From Verrucomicrobiales bacterium (GTDB taxonomy: Bacteria; Verrucomicrobiota; Verrucomicrobiia; Verrucomicrobiales; V1-33): a stretch of 5,199 nucleotides of DNA. A program made the translations under genes and the position numbers. The stretch is from the NCBI GenBank assembly GCA_023253575.1, contig JALRGB010000217.1, positions 1-5,199 on the forward strand, read 5' to 3'. The number at the start of each line of letters is the position of its first letter. Positions within the stretch are counted from its first letter, which is position 1. Shown one piece after another: positions 1 through 4,754 of the stretch. The notes below the pieces were generated by a model, which was not told where the DNA came from, did not search any database, and saw only the letters and a list, made by a program, of their open reading frames with translations.

Positions 1-46
1 ACTTCTTTTCCTAAGTAATTCCCCTAGGATTAATTTTTTTCAGTTT

Positions 47-70
47 AACGCGTAACAAACGCCCAGCGTT
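47..70 (+). promoter_or_regulatory. Possible ECF-type promoter (AAC-N17-CGTT)
   Basis: AAC at 47-49 (within TTTAAC) is followed after 17 bases by CGTT at 67-70. This resembles the AAC-containing -35 and CGT-containing -10 elements of many ECF sigma factor promoters, which are often autoregulated. Transcription from here would give a leader of about 210 bases containing the two larger inverted repeats. The match is short and could be chance. No convincing sigma-70 type -35/-10 pair was found closer to the gene. Confidence 0.18.
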
Positions 71-72
71 TG
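56..72. repeat. Perfect inverted repeat, 7-bp arms, 3-base spacer
   Basis: CAAACGC at 56-62 and GCGTTTG at 66-72 are exact reverse complements separated by CCA. The dyad overlaps the candidate -10 element, so it could be an operator for a dimeric regulator or a small RNA hairpin. It is not followed by a T run on either strand, which argues against a terminator. Confidence 0.5.
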
Positions 73-103
73 CGAATAATTGTGTGGCGGGGGATTGATT
101 TGA

Positions 104-146
104 GCCCAGTGCGCAGCCTCCCTGTGTGCCTGGCCTCCCACTGGGC
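104..146. repeat. Perfect inverted repeat, 8-bp arms, 27-base spacer
   Basis: GCCCAGTG at 104-111 and CACTGGGC at 139-146 are exact reverse complements. The 27-base loop is C/T-rich. The repeat sits between the 56-72 dyad and the strong hairpin at 173-202, and would form the base of a second stem-loop in a leader transcript. Confidence 0.45.
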
Positions 147-172
147 GCAAAACAGACCCTTCCCCTCCCTCC

Positions 173-202
173 CGGGCCGGAGTGCACAGGCACTCCGGCC
201 CG
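173..202. repeat. Strong perfect hairpin, 13-bp stem with ACAG loop
   Basis: Bases 173-185 (CGGGCCGGAGTGC) pair without mismatch with 190-202 (GCACTCCGGCCCG) around the tetraloop ACAG at 186-189. It is the most stable-looking structure in the window and ends 86 bases before the sigma gene ATG. No T tract follows on the + strand, and the flank on the minus strand is purine-rich, so it is not a typical intrinsic terminator. The GCCC at 198-201 could instead pair with GGGC at 209-212, giving a weaker competing stem. A role in mRNA stability, attenuation or protein binding is inferred. Confidence 0.7.
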
Positions 203-288
203 CTCTGTGGGCAGAAGAAGCTGGCGAAAGCGATATCTTTAGACAAACGGACCGGGGAGCGTCGCCATAAAAGCAGACACCTACACCA

Positions 289-834
289 ATGCCTGCATCC
301 CCTGCCACCATGGACAGTGCCGCTTGGAAAGCGTGGCTTTCCATTCACGGGTCACGTCTCCTGCTCTTTGCCCGCCAGCAAACACGGACCGAGGCCGACG
401 CCGAGGACGTCATGCAAGACGCCATGGTGCGTCTCTGGCGATCCGGACTGATTCAAAAAAACGAGCAAGGGGAAGACGAGCCATCTCTGGCCGCCGCCTT
501 CACCCAAATCCGCCGAGCCGCCATCGATCAAGCCCGCAAAAATATCCGCCAAGCTAATCGTGATCAACGATCAATTGATCTGGGCGAAGACCAAACGGGT
601 ATCGTGTGGTTTGAAAGCTCCCTCGAACAAGATGAACGGGCACTCGCGGTGGAAGACGCCATGAAAAAACTTCCCGATTACTATCGCGAAATCCTCACGC
701 TCAAAATTTGGGGTGAACTCACCTTCGAACAAATCGCCGAGACCCTCGATATTCCTATGAATACCGCCGCGTCACGCTACCGCTACGCCCTGCAACAGCT
801 CCGCCGTCACTTGACCCCTGCCAAGCTCCAATGA
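289..834 (+). CDS. ECF-type RNA polymerase sigma factor
   Basis: This 181-residue protein has the two-domain plan of an extracytoplasmic-function sigma-70 factor, which directs RNA polymerase to a small regulon. Region 2 spans about residues 16-92: the ARQ-to-LWRS stretch contains DAEDVMQDAMVRLW (37-50), the core-polymerase contact helix, and FTQIRRAAIDQARK (71-84) fits the -10 recognition helix. Region 4 spans about 120-176, with LPDYYREIL, then a helix-turn-helix from GELTFEQIAETLDIP to the recognition helix NTAASRYRYALQQLRRHL. The variable linker between the domains is short and acidic. The ATG at 289 gives full length; ATG at 310 is an alternative start losing seven residues, and neither has a clear Shine-Dalgarno. 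Its stop overlaps the next gene's ATG, indicating co-translation with a putative membrane regulator. Family assignment is confident; the regulon is unknown. Confidence 0.9.
   Translation: MPASPATMDSAAWKAWLSIHGSRLLLFARQQTRTEADAEDVMQDAMVRLWRSGLIQKNEQGEDEPSLAAAFTQIRRAAIDQARKNIRQANRDQRSIDLGEDQTGIVWFESSLEQDERALAVEDAMKKLPDYYREILTLKIWGELTFEQIAETLDIPMNTAASRYRYALQQLRRHLTPAKLQ
569..580. repeat. 12-bp perfect palindrome within a GATC cluster
   Basis: GATCAATTGATC is a perfect palindrome inside the sigma gene, in the linker-coding part. With TGATCA at 561-566 and a GATC at 526-529, four GATC tetramers fall within 55 bases. It may be chance; no function is assigned. Confidence 0.5.
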
Positions 835-1796
835 GTCACGACACCCCTGAGCCCGCGCCCGCCCTAGAGCCGGAGGACATCACCCTCGCCGCTAGCCTGC
901 GCCCACTGCGCCCGCAACCACTGCCCACACGCCTGCTCAATCTGATTATCAGTCGGCTGGAATGCTCGTTTTCTGATCACACCGCCGCCCAAGACACCAG
1001 TTCCCCGTCTATGCCTCTGGATTCCAGCCTGCTCGCCTTCGAGAAAGAACTCCGCTCGCTGCGGCCCATGGAAATGGATTTTCCCACCGGTCAGCAAGTT
1101 TGGCGTGCCTTGGAACGCGAAATGACCCCCGCTTCGACCTCTCCACCCGCTCTCCACATACTAGAGGGAGCCAAACCCACCTCAACAGCCACAAGCGCAT
1201 CACCCGACAGAAAGTGGAACCAACTCAGACCTTGGGCCGCCGCCGCCGCCCTCGTCCTCGCTAGCTGGGTGGCCCTGCCTCACCTCCCCCACCGCTCAAC
1301 CACCACCGCAGTAGCCACACAATCCGCAAAAGCCGGCCTCATCCCGTACGCCGACCGCCCCAGTGAAAAAGGATCCGTGGCCCCAGTCTTCCCCGTCAGC
1401 CCCAAACTCGCCGTCTTCGGCGACCCCGCCAGCCAGCTGGTCGCCGGTAACATGCAGCGAACAGGCCTCCCCAGCGTCAGCATCCCAGAAGCCACTTCAC
1501 CCTACGGCCTGCTGGACGTCGATACGTTTGACCTCCCCGAAGACTACTGCCGCGCCCGCGGGCTCCAACATGGGGTGGCCCTGCGCCGGGTCGGCCTCGG
1601 AGGCCCCGCCAGTACCCACGGCCTCGAAGTGGGCGACATCATCATCCGTATCAATGGAGCGCCCGTCAGTACCTCCGAAGACTTTGCCGTCATGGTCAAA
1701 AACTCCGCCCCAGGCAGCGTGATGACCCTCAAGGTTCTACGAGGCCGCTTGTTGGGCGAAATCCCAGTCCGCCTCGGCTCGGCCCCGTCCGCTTGA
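831..1796 (+). CDS. Single-pass membrane protein with C-terminal PDZ domain, candidate anti-sigma factor
   Basis: This 321-residue protein has no signal peptide at its N-terminus. Residues 1-130 are polar and predicted cytoplasmic. A hydrophobic helix at about 134-150 (PWAAAAALVLASWVALP) follows a basic stretch, suggesting N-in/C-out topology. A Ser/Thr/Pro-rich linker runs to about 225. A PDZ domain covers about 227-316, recognisable from GVALRRVGLGGPASTHGLEVGD, IIIRINGAPVSTSEDF and VMTLKVLRG. The cytoplasmic part carries the same motif twice in register, 51 residues apart: LRPLRP (23-28) ending in LE (43-44), and LRSLRP (74-79) ending in LE (94-95). The ATG at 831 overlaps the sigma factor stop (ATGA), so translation is probably coupled. 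By analogy with membrane anti-sigma factors, the N-terminal half may hold the sigma factor and the PDZ may sense exposed peptide C-termini. There is no HxxxCxxC zinc anti-sigma motif and no protease catalytic domain. Membrane and PDZ calls are firm; the anti-sigma role is inferred. Confidence 0.8.
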   Translation: MSHDTPEPAPALEPEDITLAASLRPLRPQPLPTRLLNLIISRLECSFSDHTAAQDTSSPSMPLDSSLLAFEKELRSLRPMEMDFPTGQQVWRALEREMTPASTSPPALHILEGAKPTSTATSASPDRKWNQLRPWAAAAALVLASWVALPHLPHRSTTTAVATQSAKAGLIPYADRPSEKGSVAPVFPVSPKLAVFGDPASQLVAGNMQRTGLPSVSIPEATSPYGLLDVDTFDLPEDYCRARGLQHGVALRRVGLGGPASTHGLEVGDIIIRINGAPVSTSEDFAVMVKNSAPGSVMTLKVLRGRLLGEIPVRLGSAPSA

Positions 1797-1798
1797 GG

Positions 1799-1862
1799 AG
1801 CCCGGCTTGTCAGCCTAGGCGGCGTCGGCTTGTGAGACTGGGCTAGCCCGACTTGTCAGCCT
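1799..1862. repeat. Three imperfect tandem repeats with 23-bp period
   Basis: Three units start at 1799, 1822 and 1845, exactly 23 bases apart. The first and third share 17 of 18 bases (AGCCCGGCTTGTCAGCCT versus AGCCCGACTTGTCAGCCT). The middle unit is more diverged (GCGTCGGCTTGTGAGACT) but keeps the CGGCTTGT core in register. The array also contains the palindromes GCCTAGGC (1813-1820) and GGGCTAGCCC (1840-1849), and unit 1 can fold as GGCT-TGTC-AGCC. It fills the spacer between the PDZ gene stop and purB. Operator sites two helical turns apart, or a dispersed intergenic repeat, are both possible. There is no T run to make a terminator. Confidence 0.7.
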
Positions 1863-1908
1863 GAAAAGATCGGTTTTGACCCGTCGCCCATGTGCGCTAC
1901 TGCATGGG

Positions 1909-3339
1909 ATGACCGAAAGTATTATTCCGAACGTGCTCGCTGAGCGGTATGCCACGGCCCCCATGCGGGCCGTATGGTCAGCTGAGGGCAAGATCCGGCT
2001 GGAGCGCGAACTGTGGATTGCCGTGATGAAGGCCCAGCGCTCACTCGGCTTGGACATCCCTGCTGAGGCCATCGCCGCTTATGAACGCGTGAAAGACCAG
2101 ATCGACCCCGCGTCGATCATGCGTCGCGAGCGGGTGACCCGGCACGACGTGAAGGCGAGGATTGACGAATTTTGTGAACTAGCCGGCCATGAGCACGTCC
2201 ACAAAGGCATGACGTCGCGAGACCTGACCGAGAACGTCGAGCAGCTTCAGGTTTTCCGTGCGCTGGAAGTCATTCGCACTAAGGCGGCGGCGACGCTTTT
2301 GGCCGTAGCGCGGAGAGCTGAGCATGATGCCGCCCTGCCATTGACGGCGCGCACGCACAATGTGGCGGCGCAGCTTTCGACGGTGGGCAAGCGGTGGGCC
2401 ATGTTTGGCGAGGAATGTCTGGGGGCTTTCCGGGAGCTGGAGCATCTCATCCAGTCGTATCCGGCGCGCGGGTTGAAGGGGGCGGTAGGCACGCAGCTGG
2501 ACCAGCTGAGTTTGTTCGGCGGGGATGCCTCGATGGTGGCCACGTTGGAATCCGAGGTGGTTCGTCATCTGGGTCTGGGCCACGTGTTGCAGGCTGTGGG
2601 CCAAGTGTACCCGCGCAGTCTGGATTTCCGGGTGGTCGCTTGCCTGTGCGATCTGGCCAGCGGTCCGGCCAGTTTTGCCAAGACTCTGCGTTTGATGGCT
2701 GGCCATGAACTGGCTGGCGAAGGGTTTGCCAAAGGCCAGACCGGTTCTTCAGCCATGCCCCACAAGATGAACAGCCGCTCATGTGAGCGCGTCAACGGGT
2801 TTCATACCCTGCTCAAAGGCTACGTGGCCATGGCCGCCGGCCTCGCGGGCGACCAATGGAACGAAGGGGATGTCTCCTGCTCAGTGGTGCGCCGGGTCCT
2901 GCTTCCCGATGCCTTTTTTGCCCTCGACGGGCTGTTTGAAACCTTCCTCACCATTCTGAACCAGATGGAAGTCTTCGCGATGTCCGTTCAGAGGGAAAAC
3001 GAGCGCTATCTTCCATTCCTGCTCACCACCACGTTTATGATGGAAGCCGTGCGGCGCGGAGTCGGACGGGAGACCGCCCACGAAGCCATCAAAGAACACG
3101 CCACCGCCACCATGCGGGATCTCCGCTCCGGTATCACTTCTCACAACGACCTGCTCGACCGCCTCGCAGCGGACGCCCGCCTTGGCCTGAGCCGGGCGGA
3201 TCTCGACGCGGCCTTTGCCCGCGGTCAGGAGGCGACCGGTGCTGCTGACTCGCAAGTCGCCACCACCGTGGCCGCCATGCGGACCGCCGCCGCCAGCTGT
3301 CCTGACGCCGCCCGCTACCAGCCGGGCGAAATCCTCTGA
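1909..3339 (+). CDS. purB: Adenylosuccinate lyase
   Basis: PurB is a cytoplasmic, normally homotetrameric enzyme of the fumarase/aspartase superfamily. It removes fumarate twice in purine synthesis, from SAICAR to give AICAR and from adenylosuccinate to give AMP. The 476-residue product has a typical N-terminus (NVLAERYATAPMRAVWS), the substrate motif TSRD (102-105), the catalytic-acid region ARTHNVAAQ with H150, GAVGT (191-195), the fumarate-lyase signature GSSAMPHKMN (279-288) with the catalytic serine pair, and EGDVSCSVVRRVLLPDA (319-335). The MPHKMNSRSCER and ARTHNVAAQ variants are those I associate with actinobacterial-type PurB rather than the Bacillus form. ATG at 1909 is preferred because the family starts here; a TTG at 1876 would add 11 residues of unlikely sequence. 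No Shine-Dalgarno is evident. The upstream repeat array may affect expression. Base composition changes within the gene: the first half is G-rich and the last third C-rich. It converges on coaC. Confidence 0.95.
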   Translation: MTESIIPNVLAERYATAPMRAVWSAEGKIRLERELWIAVMKAQRSLGLDIPAEAIAAYERVKDQIDPASIMRRERVTRHDVKARIDEFCELAGHEHVHKGMTSRDLTENVEQLQVFRALEVIRTKAAATLLAVARRAEHDAALPLTARTHNVAAQLSTVGKRWAMFGEECLGAFRELEHLIQSYPARGLKGAVGTQLDQLSLFGGDASMVATLESEVVRHLGLGHVLQAVGQVYPRSLDFRVVACLCDLASGPASFAKTLRLMAGHELAGEGFAKGQTGSSAMPHKMNSRSCERVNGFHTLLKGYVAMAAGLAGDQWNEGDVSCSVVRRVLLPDAFFALDGLFETFLTILNQMEVFAMSVQRENERYLPFLLTTTFMMEAVRRGVGRETAHEAIKEHATATMRDLRSGITSHNDLLDRLAADARLGLSRADLDAAFARGQEATGAADSQVATTVAAMRTAAASCPDAARYQPGEIL

Positions 3340-3351
3340 GCCCTCCGGCCG

Positions 3352-3894
3352 TCACGCGTTGAGCCGTGCCATCACACACTCAACGATGCCCTCAACAGGC
3401 CAGAGCCGCCCCACCCCTTCATAGCCGCAGGACAACATGCCTTCATCGGGGCCAATGATTTCCGCCCCGCGTCCACGCAGGGTCTCGGCATGACCGCGAG
3501 TGGCCGGATGCATCCACATTTTGCCATTCATAGCCGGGGCAATGACCAGTGGGGCCACCGTGGCCAAAGCAATCGCCGTCAAGGCGTCAGGAGCCAGTCC
3601 CAGCGCCAACTGCGCCATCGTATGCGCCGTGGCGGGTGCGATTAAAAGCAAATCCGCCGCGTCCGCCAAGGCAATATGCCCAGGACGCCAGCTTTCTTTT
3701 TCGTCGTATAATCCGGTCACCACCGGATTCTTGGAAAGCACCTGCAGCGTCAGCGGAGTGATAAATTGCTGCGCATCCGCCGTCATCACACAGGTGACAT
3801 TCACCCCGCGTTTGCAGAGCTGACTAGCAAGATCCGCCGCCTTGTAGGCCGCAATGGATCCTGTAATCCCTAGAATAACACGTGGCTGAGTCAT
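3352..3894 (-). CDS. coaC: Phosphopantothenoylcysteine decarboxylase, stand-alone CoaC
   Basis: This flavoprotein of the HFCD family decarboxylates 4'-phosphopantothenoyl-cysteine to 4'-phosphopantetheine in coenzyme A synthesis, using FMN. The 180 residues cover one complete Rossmann-like domain: the FMN-binding GSIAAYK (12-18), FITPLTLQVLS (44-54), GHIALADAADLLLIAPATA with catalytic H73 (72-90), the PxMNxxMW motif as PAMNGKMW (120-127, N123) and the substrate-clamp SCGYEGVGR with reducing C156 (155-163). H73, N123 and C156 match the catalytic trio of the E. coli Dfp decarboxylase domain. The protein stops where fused bacterial CoaBC would continue into the CoaB synthetase, and no coaB is in the window. 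UbiX is excluded by PxMNxxMW and the cysteine motif; an EpiD-like peptide decarboxylase is unlikely without a lantibiotic cluster. It is probably the last gene of a minus-strand cluster, and its stop lies 12 bp from that of purB. Confidence 0.92.
   Translation of the reverse strand: MTQPRVILGITGSIAAYKAADLASQLCKRGVNVTCVMTADAQQFITPLTLQVLSKNPVVTGLYDEKESWRPGHIALADAADLLLIAPATAHTMAQLALGLAPDALTAIALATVAPLVIAPAMNGKMWMHPATRGHAETLRGRGAEIIGPDEGMLSCGYEGVGRLWPVEGIVECVMARLNA
3710..3729. repeat. Perfect intragenic hairpin in coaC, 8-bp arms
   Basis: AATCCGGT at 3710-3717 and ACCGGATT at 3722-3729 are exact reverse complements with a four-base loop. It lies within the NPVVTGL codons of coaC, about 170 bases after the start. 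It may be incidental to the coding sequence. Confidence 0.45.
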
Positions 3895-3902
3895 GACGCC
3901 TA

Positions 3903-3909
3903 CTCCTCC
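3903..3909 (-). promoter_or_regulatory. Strong Shine-Dalgarno for coaC
   Basis: On the minus strand the sequence reads GGAGGAG, followed by an 8-base spacer and the coaC ATG at 3894-3892. It is the only strong ribosome binding site among the starts in this window and fixes the coaC start. Confidence 0.85.
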
Positions 3910-3969
3910 ACCATGATCCCACCCAAATAAACACGAATCCCAACGCCCCGCAAAACATCCCGCCCCCGA

Positions 3970-4749
3970 CTACCGCCGCCCCAACCGCTGCTGCCGCTCG
4001 CGCACCACCGCCAGCAACCGATTGACCCGACCCACCCGCTCAAAAATCACATCCCCACCCGGATGCGCGTCACCACCAGAAAAAACCACCGTTCCCACCC
4101 CCAGCCAACGCATCGGCCATGGCCGATGCAGGCGGATCGAACTCAAATCCCGCAACCACACTCGCCTCGAAGACTTGGCCACCAGCCCAACCGTGGCTTC
4201 CACCGCCTCCGCCGTCACCACATACTCCCGCGCCGCCCGGTGCCACAGTAGCCGCACCACCAAAATGAAGGCCACCCCCAGCGACCCCATTACCCACTTC
4301 ACCCCAAACTGCCCTAGCCAATAACCCGCCGTCAATACCAGCCCGACCACCACCAAAGGCCATCCATATCCCAACAAACTAGGCGCCGCCCGATACTCGA
4401 CGTCCCCATCATCCACTTCCTCATCATCCACTTCCTCGTCATCAAAGTCCTGAAAAACCTCCGCCATTGGCAGACTCGATAAATCCGAGGGCAAGGAGGG
4501 AGCAGTCTTCTCGGGCAAGGCCTCACCCCGCCCTAACGAACCGGCCGCCGTGGGCGACCGCGGTTCCTCCTCATCCCAGCCATCCTGGTCGAAAAGTTCG
4601 GACAGCATCTGGGCATGGGGCTGACTGGCGAGGCGACCCCAGTCATGCGGGGACAAATCCCCCTCTTCCAGCGCGACCAGCACCTCATCTGCGGTGTAGG
4701 GCCCGTCTTCGACACCGCCCCGGCGCACGATAAAAACATGACCCTTCAT
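3970..4749 (-). CDS. GYF_2-domain, two-helix, bacterial PH-domain membrane protein
   Basis: The 259-residue product has four parts. Residues about 5-53 are a GYF_2-type (DUF4339-like) module: VFIVRRGGVEDGPYTADEV, then EEGDLSPHDWG, the usual GP-Y/F and G-x-L-x-x-x-D/W landmarks of a peptide-binding domain. Residues about 54-122 are a disordered, Pro/Ser/acidic linker ending in the near-tandem EEVDDEEVDD. Two transmembrane helices follow (about 125-145, LLGYGWPLVVVGLVLTAGYW, and about 152-169). Residues about 175-253 resemble a bacterial PH (bPH_2, YdbS-like) domain: YVVTAEAVEAT, RRVWLRDLSSIRL, WLGVGTVVFSG, DVIFERVGRVNRLL. Both soluble ends should be cytoplasmic. The ATG at 4749 is preferred over the GTG at 4758, which overlaps the upstream stop as GTGA; either implies close coupling to the YbjN gene. 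Function is unknown; a membrane scaffold or adaptor is an inference. Confidence 0.75.
   Translation of the reverse strand: MKGHVFIVRRGGVEDGPYTADEVLVALEEGDLSPHDWGRLASQPHAQMLSELFDQDGWDEEEPRSPTAAGSLGRGEALPEKTAPSLPSDLSSLPMAEVFQDFDDEEVDDEEVDDGDVEYRAAPSLLGYGWPLVVVGLVLTAGYWLGQFGVKWVMGSLGVAFILVVRLLWHRAAREYVVTAEAVEATVGLVAKSSRRVWLRDLSSIRLHRPWPMRWLGVGTVVFSGGDAHPGGDVIFERVGRVNRLLAVVRERQQRLGRR
4110..4129. repeat. Perfect 20-bp palindrome inside the GYF_2/bPH gene
   Basis: GCATCGGCCA at 4110-4119 is followed directly by its exact reverse complement at 4120-4129, giving a spacerless palindrome centred on an NcoI-like CCATGG. It lies in the codons for HRPWPMR within the PH-like domain. A perfect 20-bp palindrome is not expected by chance in a window of this size, though coding constraints may contribute. 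It could be a protein-binding site or a cruciform-prone sequence; no function is assigned. Confidence 0.7.
4408..4437 (-). repeat. Perfect 15-bp tandem duplication coding EEVDD twice
   Basis: ATCATCCACTTCCTC occurs at 4408-4422 and again, identically, at 4423-4437. On the coding (minus) strand each copy gives EEVDD in frame. A decayed third copy may follow at 4438-4452. The lack of synonymous differences points to a recent slippage event that lengthened the acidic linker. Confidence 0.85.
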
Positions 4750-4754
4750 GAAAC

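Larger units (their letters stand above)
1..288 (+). promoter_or_regulatory. Gene-free structured leader upstream of the sigma factor gene
   Basis: This stretch contains no ORF that reads like a protein; the short frames crossing it are low-complexity and resemble no family I recognise. The first 80 bases are AT-rich, with seven T at 34-40 and AATAAT at 75-80, and the rest is GC-rich. It holds three perfect inverted repeats (56-72, 104-146 and 173-202), listed separately. There is no clear Shine-Dalgarno before the ATG at 289. The likely reading is promoter plus a folded 5' untranslated region of the sigma/PDZ operon. A small RNA of unknown family is an alternative. The role is inferred from position and structure only. 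Confidence 0.5.

Noticed and set aside
9..40. Weak stem TCCTA/TAGGA (9-13, 25-29) followed by seven T at 34-40, resembling an intrinsic terminator for an upstream gene
   Set aside because: The stem is only five mostly A/T pairs with an 11-base loop and a gap before the T run; too weak to call.
40..348. Overlapping minus-strand frames of about 100 codons across the leader
   Set aside because: The translations are low-complexity and Arg/Cys/Gly-rich, resemble no family, and run into the sigma gene and across the hairpin.
831..1230. Zinc-binding anti-sigma (ZAS) domain
   Set aside because: The cytoplasmic half has a single cysteine and no HxxxCxxC motif.
831..1796. DegP/DegS-like or RseP-like protease
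   Set aside because: A PDZ domain is present but there is no trypsin-like catalytic triad domain and no HExxH metalloprotease motif.
1799..1862. CRISPR-like array
   Set aside because: Units are contiguous with no unique spacers, imperfect, and only three; no cas genes are present.
1876..1908. TTG start extending purB by 11 codons
   Set aside because: The added residues look unlike the family N-terminus, TTG is a rare start, and ATG at 1909 begins exactly where PurB homologues do.
2179..2706. 175-codon minus-strand frame inside purB
   Set aside because: Shadow of the purB coding frame; its translation has no recognisable domain and purB is unambiguous.
3352..3894. UbiX flavin prenyltransferase or EpiD-like peptide decarboxylase
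   Set aside because: PxMNxxMW plus the SCGYEGVGR cysteine motif fit CoaC; there are no lantibiotic or ubiquinone genes nearby.
4022..4733. Plus-strand frames opposite the GYF_2/bPH gene
   Set aside because: Pro/Arg/His-rich translations typical of antisense shadows in GC-rich coding DNA.
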